From assembly GCA_039589195.1 (NCBI GenBank), contig JBDHHV010000038.1, positions 23,945 through 87,944 on the forward strand: DNA of 64,000 nucleotides. The letters are read 5' to 3'. Under the pieces are notes generated by a model. It was not told where the DNA came from and made no database searches. It saw nothing but the letters and a program-made list of their open reading frames with translations. A program made the position numbers and the translations under genes. Positions 25,752-35,116 of the stretch are shown here, piece by piece (within the stretch, counting starts at the first letter, position 1; each line of letters opens with the position of its first letter). The DNA comes from JBDHAC01 sp039589195. Lineage in GTDB: Bacteria > Gemmatimonadota > Gemmatimonadetes > Palauibacterales > Palauibacteraceae.

Positions 25752-26996
25752 GTGCCCACCGAACTCGATCATCGTAGCCTCTATCGACTGCCGTGGAGCC
25801 TGCCCGATAACTCCATCTCATGGCTCGAACCCACGGCTGCCTGCAACCTCGCGTGCCTCGGTTGCTACCGGACCAACGATCCCAAGGCGCACAAGACGCT
25901 CGATGAGATCGACCGTGAGCTGGACGTCTTCACCCGGCTGCGCACCGCGGATGGAATCTCCATCGCCGGAGGAGATCCCCTGACCCACCCCGAGATCGTC
26001 GACATCGTCGCGAAGATCTCCGAGCGGGGCATCAAGCCGATCCTCAACACCAACGGCCTGAGTCTGACCCGGGACCTGCTGGTCGAGCTGCAGGGAGCGG
26101 GTCTGCAGGGGCTCACCTTGCACATCGACAGCAAGCAGCGACGCCCTCATTGGCGGGACAAGACGGAGATCGAGCACAACGATCTCAGGCTCGAGTACGC
26201 GCAGATGATCGCGTCCGTGGGCGGCCTCTCCTGCTCCTTCAACTCCACCGTTTATGAAGACACGCTGCCGGCCGTCCCCGAGATCGTGGCATGGGGCCAG
26301 CGACACATCGACATCGTTCACGTCCTGGTGTTCATCTCGTTCCGCGCGGGCATGCTGGAGGGCGATTTCGACTACTTCGCAGGTGGTGAGCGCATCGACT
26401 TCAGCTCCGTGCCCTATGCTTCGGAGGACCCGGGCCGGATCGACATCCAGTCCACCGAGATCCTCGCGGCGATTCAGGAGCGGTTTCCCGACTTTCGTCC
26501 TTGCGCGTACCTGAACGGGACGCAACGCCCGAACTCTTTCAAGTGGCTCCTGACGGGCAGGGTCGGGTCAAAGCACCAGATCTACGGATATGTCGGCCCA
26601 CGGTTCATGGAGCTCGCTCAGATGTCCCATCACCTTCGGCACGGACGCTACCTGGCGTACACCAGCCCACGTGTCCATCGTCGCGGGCGCTCGATGATGC
26701 TCCTCGCGCCGGTCGACGCGGGCATTCGCCATGCCGCGGGAGCCTATCTGCGTGCGCTTGCCTTACACCCCCTCCGGACCCTCGCACGCGCCCGCTTCCA
26801 ATCGGTGATGATCATCCAGCCGGCGGACATGCTCCCCAACGGGCGGATGGATATGTGCGACGGCTGTCCGGACATGACCGTGTGGCAGGACGAGTTGGCG
26901 TGGTCCTGTCGCCTGGAGGAGCCGATGCCGCGGTCTTTGGGATGGAATCGGCAGCCGGCCCCTCCACGCCTCGAGAGCATCCGCGCCTCCGGGTGA
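25752..26996 (+). CDS. Radical SAM enzyme
   Basis: The product has 414 residues. The cluster motif CNLACLGC has cysteines at 31, 35 and 38, the CxxxCxxC arrangement of radical SAM enzymes. ISIAGGDPLTHPEI is the GGE-like SAM-binding segment, and KPILNTNGLSLT and LTLHIDSKQ match the TIM-barrel core. The C-terminal half has further cysteines (CDGCPDMTVW) that could hold a second cluster. GTG at 25752 follows GAGGAG and fits the protein better than the ATG at 25683. The stop overlaps the PAP2 gene start by 4 bases (GTGA), so both products probably act in one pathway. Lipid or polyprenyl modification is a guess from the partner only. Confidence 0.82.
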   Translation: MPTELDHRSLYRLPWSLPDNSISWLEPTAACNLACLGCYRTNDPKAHKTLDEIDRELDVFTRLRTADGISIAGGDPLTHPEIVDIVAKISERGIKPILNTNGLSLTRDLLVELQGAGLQGLTLHIDSKQRRPHWRDKTEIEHNDLRLEYAQMIASVGGLSCSFNSTVYEDTLPAVPEIVAWGQRHIDIVHVLVFISFRAGMLEGDFDYFAGGERIDFSSVPYASEDPGRIDIQSTEILAAIQERFPDFRPCAYLNGTQRPNSFKWLLTGRVGSKHQIYGYVGPRFMELAQMSHHLRHGRYLAYTSPRVHRRGRSMMLLAPVDAGIRHAAGAYLRALALHPLRTLARARFQSVMIIQPADMLPNGRMDMCDGCPDMTVWQDELAWSCRLEEPMPRSLGWNRQPAPPRLESIRASG

Positions 26997-27634
26997 GCGG
27001 TTGGGCTCGCCTGGCCTCGTTCGCGGCCGTGATGGCGTTTCACGTGGCCATCTACTCGGCCGTCAACTCCACGAACAGCGCGCGCGACCCGACGCAGTTC
27101 CATAATCTGTTTACGCCTTTCGATGCGTGGATCCCCTATCTCGGCTGGACCTCCTTCATCTACTACTTCGGCGACCTGTACATGGGCGCATGGGCCGCCA
27201 TCGTCGTCGTGCGGCTTGATCGTGGGTTCGGGCGTGCCATGAGGGCATATGTCGGCATGGTCATCGTGGGCGGGGTCGTGCAGGTGCTCATTCCGGCGAG
27301 CGCCCCGCTCCCGGCGGAGTTCCACTGGCTGCAGGCCCGCGTGCACGAGCTCTCCATACCACCCTACGCCTGTCTGCCGTCCATGCACGTAGCTCTTACA
27401 GCCTTGCCGGCTGCGCTCTCGATACATGTACTGAAGTCGCCGGTCGCCCGAGGCCTGTCGGTGAGCGCGGCGATACTTATCACGATCTCGACGCTCACGA
27501 CGAAAGAGCACTTCCTCTTGGACGCAGTCGCCGGCGTGGCCTTGGCCGCGATCGCGTACGCCTACTGGCGAAGAGGAGCATTGCTCCCGACTCGGGCGCG
27601 GTGGGCGCGGCAGCCGTGGGGCTCGGTCGGGTGA
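26993..27634 (+). CDS. PAP2-superfamily membrane phosphatase/transferase
   Basis: The product has 213 residues with about five or six membrane helices. The late PAP2 motifs are present: LPSMHVALTALPAA (the PSxH block) and TTKEHFLLDAVAGVALA, with His and Asp at the positions of the catalytic His and its acid partner. This resembles the AUR1/inositol-phosphotransferase branch of the superfamily, in which a lipid phosphate or headgroup is transferred. GTG at 26993 overlaps the radical SAM stop and was chosen for that reason; ATG at 26942 would also be in frame. It ends a two-gene unit. Confidence 0.75.
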   Translation: MSGWARLASFAAVMAFHVAIYSAVNSTNSARDPTQFHNLFTPFDAWIPYLGWTSFIYYFGDLYMGAWAAIVVVRLDRGFGRAMRAYVGMVIVGGVVQVLIPASAPLPAEFHWLQARVHELSIPPYACLPSMHVALTALPAALSIHVLKSPVARGLSVSAAILITISTLTTKEHFLLDAVAGVALAAIAYAYWRRGALLPTRARWARQPWGSVG

Positions 27635-27687
27635 CGGACGGGCCCTCACGTTCGACGGAATGACCGGCGCGCGAGAGCAGACCCCTT

Positions 27688-27870
27688 CTATCCGGCCGGC
27701 CTCCGGCAGAGACCGTCGAAATCGCAGACGAGGCCCTCGCAGCAGGGAGAGTCCGCGTCGCAGGCGGTAAAGAGGCCGCCACAGCTGGGGAAGAGCAGGT
27801 CCGAGCACGCGGGCATGCCGCTCAGCGTGGCGGCCAGCACGAACAGGATCACCAGTACGATTCGCTTCAT
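27688..27870 (-). CDS. Cysteine-rich micro-lipoprotein
   Basis: The product has 60 residues: signal peptide (MKRIVLVILFVLAATLS) ending near ACSD, a possible lipobox, then a short domain with six closely spaced cysteines (CGGLFTACDADSPCCEGL and VCDFDGLC). The spacing, with a CC pair, is of the type that folds as a small disulfide knot, often seen as repeats in secreted proteins of Myxococcota and related phyla. It lies alone between two plus-strand units. The start could also be 27888, giving six more residues. The role is unknown. Confidence 0.6.
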   Translation of the reverse strand: MKRIVLVILFVLAATLSGMPACSDLLFPSCGGLFTACDADSPCCEGLVCDFDGLCRRPAG

Positions 27871-28023
27871 ACCCGCCAAGCTATACACGCGCGGGCGGCG
27901 GCGCCTCGGCGGTCACGGTCAGATGGCGGGTAGGGACGGGCTGTCTTGCAGCGACTCCGCGCCCCTGCCTAAGCTGATCCCGACCTGGTTGCGAGTGCTC
28001 TTCCAGCGAACGAGGAGGCATAG

Positions 28024-31020
28024 ATGGAGCTCGACCGCAGGACGTCGATCTGTAGGGGGACGGCGGCGGTGCTCGTGGCTCTCGTGGTGGGCATGGTCCC
28101 GAAATCGGCGGGCGCGCAACAGGCGAAGACCGCGCTGGATCACGAGGATGTTCTCCGCTGGACTCGCATCGAGGATCGCGAGATTTCCCCGGATGGCCAA
28201 TGGGTGGCGTACGCGCTGACTCGCCTCGAGGGCGAGCCCACGCTCGTCATCGTGGCCACGGATGGCTCGGGAAGGGAGCTCCGGTTCCGTGGCACCGATC
28301 CGGTCTTCACCGGCGACTCACGCTTCGTCGCTTTTCAGGTCCCTCCCATGGAGTCGGTGCTCGACTCGCTCAAGCTTGCCGGGGAGAAGGAAGACGATCT
28401 GCCCGGCGATTCCGTCGCCGTCGTGACCATCGCCGACGCGTTCGTGACCGGCGCTGTCGAGGATGCGGGAGTCTTCCGCGCTGGACCCGTGAAGTCCTTT
28501 TCCGTGCCCGAGAAGGGCGGCGCCTGGCTGGCGTACTTGATGAAAGAAGAGCCCGAGGACGAAGAAGCCGAGGAGGCCGCAGGGGAGGAAGTCGAGCCCG
28601 AACCGGTCGAGCCGGAGCCGGCGGCGGAACCGGGAGAGCCCGAGGCCCAGGAAGAAGATGAGGACGACGAGGAGGATCGGAAGAAGGTGGATGGGACGCC
28701 GCTGCGGCTTCGCGATCTGATCACCGGTGCGGAACACGAATTCGAGTACGCGATCAGCTATGCGTGGGCGGAGAACGGAAGCATGTTCGCGTACGCCGCC
28801 TCGACGAAGGATGGGAGCGCGGATGGCGCTTTCGTGGTCGATCCGACCACCGGCAGGCTCTTCCAGGTGGCCGTGGGTGAGGGGCATTACAAGGGCCTCG
28901 CGTTGGATGAAGTGGGTGCCCGCTTCGCCTTCCTAACGGATCGGGATGATTGGGAGGCGGACGAGCCCGCATACGCGCTCTACGCCGCGGAGTCGGGCGA
29001 CTGGAGCGCCCGCCTGGTCGCGAACCATGAGACGGAGGGCCTGCCGAGCGGGTGGTGGGTCAGCGAGCACCAGGACCCGAGCTTCTCCGAGGATGGGTCA
29101 CGGTTGTTCTTCGGGACGGCGCCCCGGCCAGAGCCGGAGCCCGATGAAGAGGTGATCGAGGAGGACCAGGTCAAGCTCGATGTGTGGAACTGGAAGGACC
29201 CGTACCTGCAGCCGATGCAGCTCGTCCAGGCGGATGACGAGAAGAAGCGCACCTACCTGGCGGTCTCGCACGAGGGCGATGACCGGATCGTCCAGCTCAC
29301 TTCCCTCGACATTCCCGATGTGCGACAGACCGAGGATGGCGCCGGCGACTTCGTGTTGGGGTCGACGGATGGCCCCTACAGGCAGGAGATCTCGTGGGAC
29401 GGGCGATATCAGGACGCGTACGCCATCGACGTGCGGACCGGGACCCGGCGTCGGCTTGCCACTCGAATCCGGGGTTTCGGGGGTGCGCGTCTCTCTCCGG
29501 AAGCCACCTACGCGTACTGGTGGGACGGTGGGGATCGGAGTTGGAGGGCGGCTCGCATGGACGGCTCCGGCGAGACCGTGAACCTGACGGCCCGGATCCC
29601 GTTCGCGATGTATGATGAGCTGGACGACCACCCGCAGGAGCCCGGGTCGTACGGGAACCCCCAGTGGACGGATGGGGATCGGGCGCTGCTCGTGTACGAC
29701 AAGCACGATGTGTGGCGGACCGACCCGGCCGGTCGCGACGAGCCGGTGAACATCACCGCGGGACTCGGCCGCCGCTTCGACCTCCGCTACCGCGTCGTTC
29801 GAGTGGACCCCGATGAGCCGGCGGTCCCGAACGGCGAGGTCCTCTTATCGACTTTCCACCTCGAAAAGAAGGCGGCCGGCTTCGCTCGCGGCCGATCCGA
29901 TCGTGGGCAGGAACCCGCGGTGCTGCTGGCGGCGGATGCCCGGTTCGGGGCCCCGCAGAAGGCCTCCCAGGCCGATGTGCTGGTCTGGACGCGAGAGAGC
30001 TTCACCGAGTTCCCCGATCTTTGGGCAAGCGGTCCGGGCTTCGAAGATTCCCGCAAGCTGAGCGATGCGAACCCGCAGCAGGCCGACTACCTGTGGGGGA
30101 CCGCCGAGCTCGTCTCGTGGACCTCGAACGATGGCATTCCGCTCCAGGGGGCTCTATACAAGCCGCAGGGCTTCGACCCGACCCGGAAGTACCCGATGAT
30201 GGTGTATTTCTACGAGCGCATGTCCGACCGTCTGCACCAGTACCGCACGCCACGCCCGGGCAGTAGCTCGGTGTCGTTCTCGTTCTACGTCAGCCGTGGG
30301 TACGTGCTCTTCGTACCCGACATCCCGTACGAGGTCGGATATCCGGGGGAGAGCGCCCTGGATGCCGTGGTGCCCGGGGTACTGTCGCTCATCGACGAGG
30401 GGTTCGTGGATGCCGATCGCATCGGTGTGCAGGGACACTCGTGGGGTGGGTACCAGATCGCGTACATGATCACCAAGACCAACCTGTTCGCGGCGGCCGA
30501 AGCGGGCGCGCCCGTCTCGAACATGACGAGCGCCTACGGCGGGATTCGCTGGCAGAGCGGGATGAGCCGGATGTTCCAGTACGAGCGAACGCAAAGCCGG
30601 ATCGGCGGGACGCTGTGGGAGTCGACCATGGAGTACCTGCACAACTCCCCGGTCTTCTACGCCGACAAGATCCACACGCCGCTCCTCATGATGCACAACG
30701 ATGAGGACGGTGCCGTGCCCTGGTACCAGGGGATCGAGATGTTCGTCGCGATGCGACGCCTCGGCAAGCCCGCCTTCCTGCTCAACTACAACGGCGAGGC
30801 TCACGGACTCAGGCGCGATCCGAACCAGCGTGACTGGGCCATCCGAATGCAGCAGTTCTTCGATCACTACCTGCTGGACACGCCTCCTCCGGTGTGGATG
30901 GAGCACGGAGTGCCGGCCGTCGTGAAAGGTCGGGACATGGGGTTCGAGCTCGTGACCGAGTCGGCCGTCTCGCAGGAGGAAGGAGAGCAGGGCGAGCAGG
31001 GAGGCGGCTCGCGGCGTTAG
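28024..31020 (+). CDS. Secreted S9 prolyl oligopeptidase-family peptidase
   Basis: This 998-residue exported serine peptidase has a signal peptide (to about residue 35), an N-terminal beta-propeller (EISPDGQWVAYALTRLEG is a blade) and a C-terminal alpha/beta hydrolase. The catalytic Ser806 is in VQGHSWGGYQIAYM, Asp895 in HNDEDGAVPWYQG and His927 in NGEAHGLRRD, all in proper order. Within the propeller, about residues 176-222, is a long acidic, proline/glutamate-rich insert that looks unstructured. A similar insert occurs in the tricorn-like protease at 37.2 kb. The enzyme should cut short peptides in the periplasm. It is a single-gene unit. Confidence 0.93.
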   Translation: MELDRRTSICRGTAAVLVALVVGMVPKSAGAQQAKTALDHEDVLRWTRIEDREISPDGQWVAYALTRLEGEPTLVIVATDGSGRELRFRGTDPVFTGDSRFVAFQVPPMESVLDSLKLAGEKEDDLPGDSVAVVTIADAFVTGAVEDAGVFRAGPVKSFSVPEKGGAWLAYLMKEEPEDEEAEEAAGEEVEPEPVEPEPAAEPGEPEAQEEDEDDEEDRKKVDGTPLRLRDLITGAEHEFEYAISYAWAENGSMFAYAASTKDGSADGAFVVDPTTGRLFQVAVGEGHYKGLALDEVGARFAFLTDRDDWEADEPAYALYAAESGDWSARLVANHETEGLPSGWWVSEHQDPSFSEDGSRLFFGTAPRPEPEPDEEVIEEDQVKLDVWNWKDPYLQPMQLVQADDEKKRTYLAVSHEGDDRIVQLTSLDIPDVRQTEDGAGDFVLGSTDGPYRQEISWDGRYQDAYAIDVRTGTRRRLATRIRGFGGARLSPEATYAYWWDGGDRSWRAARMDGSGETVNLTARIPFAMYDELDDHPQEPGSYGNPQWTDGDRALLVYDKHDVWRTDPAGRDEPVNITAGLGRRFDLRYRVVRVDPDEPAVPNGEVLLSTFHLEKKAAGFARGRSDRGQEPAVLLAADARFGAPQKASQADVLVWTRESFTEFPDLWASGPGFEDSRKLSDANPQQADYLWGTAELVSWTSNDGIPLQGALYKPQGFDPTRKYPMMVYFYERMSDRLHQYRTPRPGSSSVSFSFYVSRGYVLFVPDIPYEVGYPGESALDAVVPGVLSLIDEGFVDADRIGVQGHSWGGYQIAYMITKTNLFAAAEAGAPVSNMTSAYGGIRWQSGMSRMFQYERTQSRIGGTLWESTMEYLHNSPVFYADKIHTPLLMMHNDEDGAVPWYQGIEMFVAMRRLGKPAFLLNYNGEAHGLRRDPNQRDWAIRMQQFFDHYLLDTPPPVWMEHGVPAVVKGRDMGFELVTESAVSQEEGEQGEQGGGSRR

Positions 31021-31406
31021 AGCGATCCTCTCTCGCTCACATCGGGTGCCAGAACGCCGGGACCAGCTCGGGGCCCATACGCACCTGGAGGCGCTTGTCC
31101 TCCAACCGTCCGAGATCAATCCTTGACAGGCGGACCTTCAACGTCGAGAGTGGGGCATCTTGTCCCGTTGCCGGACCTCACGCCGGGCGGGACGTATCCG
31201 TGACGAGATCGCCGTAGAGTGCGCAACTCGTCTTCGACTGCATAGAGGTCCTTGGTCCAGAGCCGCACAGACCCCAACCCCCAAAAACAGCTGACCGAGA
31301 CTCACCGTGCAGTGCCGAGCACGATGCGATGAGCCATTTCGCCGACCCTTTGCGCCTATGGGACGTGAAGGGAAATCCGACGGTTCCACAGGAAGGAAGA
31401 AGGACG
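31021..31406 (+). other. Intergenic stretch upstream of the peroxidase unit
   Basis: These 386 bases hold no convincing gene. A TTGACA-like hexamer is at 31123-31128, without a good -10. The block TGGGGCATCTTGTCCC at 31151-31166 recurs with one mismatch at 49420-49435 upstream of the third sulfatase-like gene. Confidence 0.4.
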
Positions 31407-32165
31407 ATGCGAGATCAGACGATTCAACCAGTCAGTAGCTACGGGCTCATGGCGGCGGGTGTCGCGATGCTGCTCGGATGGATGGGCGGGCCGGGGTCGG
31501 GCGAGGAGCCCGCGACCACCGAGGGCGCCGTGAACGGCGACACGATCGAGCTCGCGTTCATCACGCACCTCGACGCGGACATGCCGGAGCAGGATGTCTA
31601 CATCGAGCGGGTGGCGGGCTCGGGCGAGGTGTTCCGCGTCACGAAGGGCGACAATGACATGAACGCCCCTCTCTACCGGACTGCGATGCCCGTCAAGCAC
31701 AACCCATTCGACGAAAACGCCGTGGGGCCGTACAAGAAAGGCGAGCCCCTCGGGCTTACGGTAGGCGAGTGGCTCAAGCACCAGGGCTCGGGCAAGTACG
31801 TGTGCGAGAACGGCGTCGGTAAGATGAAGACCTCGTTCTCCGGGCTCGTCCCGAACGGTGTGTACACGATGTGGCATGCGTTCATCGCACTGCCCCCCAC
31901 CACTCCGTTTTCGGGGACGCTCGACCTCCCGCTCGGTGCACGCGACGGATCCACGAGCGTGTTCCGCGCCGACGCGAACGGAGCGGCGAGCTTCGACCAC
32001 GAGTTCCAGCCCTGCCTCGAGTTGTCCGACGTATGGACCACCTCGATGCTGGCGATCAACTACCACAGCGATGGAAATACCTACGGCGCTCACCCGGGCG
32101 ACTTCGGCTACAACGCCCACATCCCGCTGTTCTTGATGCTGCCGAACCGCGAAGGCATCGAGTAG
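31407..32165 (+). CDS. Secreted protein of unknown function paired with a di-heme peroxidase
   Basis: The 252-residue product starts at an ATG preceded by AAGGAAGAAGGACG and has a signal-like segment (SYGLMAAGVAMLLGWMGG). The mature protein has two cysteines and a beta-rich body: TIELAFITHLDADMPEQDVY, GVYTMWHAFIALPPTTPFSG and FGYNAHIPLFLMLPNRE. Met and His residues are common (MWHAF, NYHSDG), which would be compatible with metal binding, but no motif is proven. The peroxidase gene starts 110 bases downstream on the same strand, so a functional link is plausible. Family not recognised. Confidence 0.7.
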   Translation: MRDQTIQPVSSYGLMAAGVAMLLGWMGGPGSGEEPATTEGAVNGDTIELAFITHLDADMPEQDVYIERVAGSGEVFRVTKGDNDMNAPLYRTAMPVKHNPFDENAVGPYKKGEPLGLTVGEWLKHQGSGKYVCENGVGKMKTSFSGLVPNGVYTMWHAFIALPPTTPFSGTLDLPLGARDGSTSVFRADANGAASFDHEFQPCLELSDVWTTSMLAINYHSDGNTYGAHPGDFGYNAHIPLFLMLPNREGIE

Positions 32166-32275
32166 CGGAAGAATCGAGGAGCGAAGCTGCCGAGGTGCCG
32201 TCCGGCCGGACGGCGGGGCGGCACCCGGCGCGACGTGAAGGACATAGACGATAATAGAGGAGACTGGAGAGAACG

Positions 32276-33766
32276 ATGACCGGAACAACGAGACGCCGAA
32301 CAGGATTAGCGGTCGTGGCGCTCGCCGCGCTGGGCTCCGCGTACGGGGCCGCCGATCGCGCGGGCCCCCGAGGGCTCCCCGAGCCGGTCGTCGATTCCGA
32401 CTACCACGAGAACGGGGCCCCATCGCCGGAGAAGGTCGAACTGGGCCGGCTTTTGTTCTTCGACAAGATCCTGAGTGGAAACAAGAACATCGCGTGTTCC
32501 ACATGCCACCACCCCGAGCTGTCGACCACCGACGGCCTCGCGCTCGGGTTGGGCGAGGGGCCGCAGGGACTCGGGCCCGAGCGGGCCCCGGGGACGAGCG
32601 TGGGCAGCGCGGTCCACACTCGTATACCGAGGAACTCGCCCGCCCTGTTCAACCTGGGGGCGCGCGAATTCACGCGGATGTTCCTGGATGGCCGGGTGGA
32701 GGTCGATACCGAGGGATACTACGCGAGCGGTTTTATCACACCGGCCAAGTGGAAGCTGCCCACGGGGCTGGAGAACGTGCTCGCCGCACAGGCCATGTTC
32801 CCTGTCACGTCGTCTGCCGAGATGGCGGGGCAGAAGGGCGAGAACGAGATCGCTGACGCGATCTCCCTGAACAACGCGGCGGGAGCCGGTGGAGCGTGGG
32901 AGTTGCTCGCCCGCCGGCTGCGGGCGATCCCCGAGTATGTGGAGCGCTTCAAGCGCGCGTTCCCGGATCGGGTCGCAGGGGCGGAAGACATCACGTATGT
33001 GCTCGCCGCCAACGCCATCGCGGCGTTCGAGATCGAGGCGTTTCGGGCGGACGACAGCCCTTTCGACCGATATCTGCGCGGCTCGTCGAGCAGCTTGGGC
33101 GATGCGGAACTGCGTGGCATGGAACTGTTCTACGGGGAGTCGAACTGCGCCGGCTGTCACAGCGGAAAGTTCCAGAGCGATCAGGAGTTCCACGCCATCG
33201 CGATGCCCCAGATCGGGCCTGGAAAGGGAGATGGCCGGCATGCCGAGTATTGGTCGGTGAGCGGGGAGAAGGCTTTCCTCGAAGACTTCGGGCGCGGGCG
33301 CGTGACGGTGCGTCCCGAGGACCATTTCAAATTCCGCACGCCGACCCTACGCAACGTCGAGCTGACCGGCCCCTGGGGGCATGACGGTGCCTACCAGACG
33401 CTCGAGGAAGTCGTGCGCCACCACCTGGACCCCGTCGGATCGCTCGGCCGATACGTGGCGGACGCCATGTATCTGCCCCCCATGGGTCGGGTGCTCGAGC
33501 TCACCATGGTCGGCTCATCGCTGGACCAGAGCTGGTTGAGCGACAGCCGGCTCGAGGGCTTCCTGATGCGTGACACATGGGTCCACAGCCAACCGGAGCT
33601 GCGCGATCGAATCGCCGAGGCAAACGAGCTCATGCCGCTGGAGCTGAGTAGGGCAGAGGTCGCGGATCTGCTGGCGTTCTTGAGGAGCCTGACCGATCCG
33701 TCGGCACGGGGCATCGAGAGAGTGGTTCCGAATAGCGTCCCGAGCGGACTCCCCGTGAACGATTGA
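32276..33766 (+). CDS. Di-heme cytochrome c peroxidase / MauG-type protein
   Basis: The product has 496 residues with a signal peptide (GLAVVALAALGSAYGAADRA). Two c-type haem sites are present: Cys74-Ser-Thr-Cys77-His78 and Cys291-Ala-Gly-Cys294-His295. LGRLLFFDKILSGNKNIACS, RNSPALFNLG and RTPTLRNVELTGPWGHDGAY are hallmark segments of this family. Enzymes of the group reduce hydrogen peroxide or perform long-range protein oxidation in the periplasm. It follows a secreted protein of unknown function with which it may share a transcript. The C-terminal 100 residues form a conserved-looking helical region. Confidence 0.92.
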   Translation: MTGTTRRRTGLAVVALAALGSAYGAADRAGPRGLPEPVVDSDYHENGAPSPEKVELGRLLFFDKILSGNKNIACSTCHHPELSTTDGLALGLGEGPQGLGPERAPGTSVGSAVHTRIPRNSPALFNLGAREFTRMFLDGRVEVDTEGYYASGFITPAKWKLPTGLENVLAAQAMFPVTSSAEMAGQKGENEIADAISLNNAAGAGGAWELLARRLRAIPEYVERFKRAFPDRVAGAEDITYVLAANAIAAFEIEAFRADDSPFDRYLRGSSSSLGDAELRGMELFYGESNCAGCHSGKFQSDQEFHAIAMPQIGPGKGDGRHAEYWSVSGEKAFLEDFGRGRVTVRPEDHFKFRTPTLRNVELTGPWGHDGAYQTLEEVVRHHLDPVGSLGRYVADAMYLPPMGRVLELTMVGSSLDQSWLSDSRLEGFLMRDTWVHSQPELRDRIAEANELMPLELSRAEVADLLAFLRSLTDPSARGIERVVPNSVPSGLPVND

Positions 33767-33862
33767 TTCTGGCGCGCGAGGGGCGGTTCCGACGGGCCGT
33801 CCCTCGCCGAGGGGAATATCCGTCGGGGGGGCGCTACTCGGGCCGCGAGATCGTATCTTCAG

Positions 33863-35014
33863 GTGACCGATAGGATCACCATCGAAGACGATCTCACTCC
33901 AGATCGCGACGCGACTGAGCCCACCATGCACACGATGACCACGGATGCGCAGACGCGCTTCCACGGGCTGAGACGACTGGTCGGGAATACGCCACTTCTC
34001 GCTATCGATTATCGTTTCCGCGGCAATCGACGGACGCTGTTCGCCAAGAGCGAGAACCTCAACATGACCGGGAGCGTCAAGGACCGTATGGCGCTCCACA
34101 TTCTCCTGCGCGCCTACGAGCGCGGCACGATCGACCGGGCGCTGGGTCATCCGGTCCAGATCTTCATGCCCGATTGGATGAGTCCCGAGCGCGTGAACCT
34201 GATCCGCTCGTTCGGCGCGAGCATCCACCACGTGAGCGAAGAAGAAGGTGGGTTTCTGGGCAGCATCCGGTTGGCCGAGGAGATGGCGGACCGCACGCCG
34301 CATTCATTCTTGCCTCGCCAGTTTGCGAACGAAGACAATTGCGAGGCGCACGCGGAGATGACGGGGCCCGAGATCTGGTGGCAGCTCCAGGCACACGGGC
34401 TCCTGCCCGACGCGCTCGTAGCGGGCGTGGGAACCGGTGGCACGGTCATGGGGGCGGGCAGCTTCCTCCGCACCAGACAACCCGAGATCAAGGTCCACCC
34501 GCTCGAGCCCTCGAACTCCCCGACTCTGTCCACCGGACATCAGGTCGGTCACCACCGGGTCCAGGGAATCTCCGACGAGTTCATTCCGCCGATCGTCGAT
34601 TTGGGCATGCTGGATGCCGTGGTCGCCGTCGACGATGGGGATGCCATCCTGATGGCCCAGAAGCTGGCGGCTGGGCTCGGGCTGGGGGTCGGGATCTCCT
34701 CCGGCGCCAACTTGCTGGGGGCCGTCATGACCCATGAGGCCATGGGAGACGAGGCCGTGGTGGTGACCCTCTTTCCCGACAGCAACAAGAAATACCTGAG
34801 CACGGATCTGCTGCGAGAGGAGCCCGTGAAGCCCGAGCATCTGGCTCCGCACGTGGAGCTCCTCGGGTTCAGCAGCTTCAACCGCGTCTGTCAGGCCTGC
34901 TATCCGCCCTCGGAGCTTGCCGCGCTCGCGGCGGCTGGAGGACCGGTGCCCGCGTTCTTCCGCGAGGCGGGGCAGGTAGTGGCCGAAGTCGAATCCCCCG
35001 AACCGGACAGCTGA
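33863..35014 (+). CDS. Cysteine synthase / beta-synthase-like PLP protein lacking the substrate loop
   Basis: The product has 383 residues of fold-type II PLP enzyme type: VGNTPLLAIDYRF, the PLP lysine in NMTGSVKDRMALHIL, the glycine loop VAGVGTGGTVMGAG and VGISSGANLLGA. The expected stretch of about 20 residues with the substrate-binding TSGNTG loop is absent: YERGTID runs directly into RALGHPVQIFMPDWM. The cystathionine beta-synthase at 6.9 kb has this loop (EGTSGNTG). A C-terminal Cys-bearing extension (NRVCQACYPPSELA) is also present. Without the loop, normal synthase activity is unlikely. Starts GTG 33863, ATG 33926 or ATG 33935 are all possible. A strong hairpin follows the stop. Confidence 0.8.
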   Translation: MTDRITIEDDLTPDRDATEPTMHTMTTDAQTRFHGLRRLVGNTPLLAIDYRFRGNRRTLFAKSENLNMTGSVKDRMALHILLRAYERGTIDRALGHPVQIFMPDWMSPERVNLIRSFGASIHHVSEEEGGFLGSIRLAEEMADRTPHSFLPRQFANEDNCEAHAEMTGPEIWWQLQAHGLLPDALVAGVGTGGTVMGAGSFLRTRQPEIKVHPLEPSNSPTLSTGHQVGHHRVQGISDEFIPPIVDLGMLDAVVAVDDGDAILMAQKLAAGLGLGVGISSGANLLGAVMTHEAMGDEAVVVTLFPDSNKKYLSTDLLREEPVKPEHLAPHVELLGFSSFNRVCQACYPPSELAALAAAGGPVPAFFREAGQVVAEVESPEPDS

Positions 35015-35052
35015 GCGACGGGGGTGGGCGCGCTCGAGCACGATTGCACCGG

Positions 35053-35088
35053 AAAAAAAGCCCGCGCGGGCGATTCCGCGCGGGCTTT
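35053..35088 (-). terminator. Intrinsic terminator, best in the minus direction
   Basis: A perfect 13-base stem (AAAGCCCGCGCGG, complement, 6-base loop GCGATT) spans 35057-35088. On the minus strand it is followed by a run of seven T, the classic intrinsic form; on the plus strand only CTTT is present. It may serve both directions, ending the PLP gene at 35014 and a small minus-strand transcript. Confidence 0.8.
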
Positions 35089-35116
35089 GCCGAATATCGG
35101 CTATATCGTCAGACCT

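Noticed and set aside
31123..31145. Sigma-70 promoter with TTGACA at 31123
   Set aside because: No acceptable -10 hexamer at 16-18 bases; kept only as a note.
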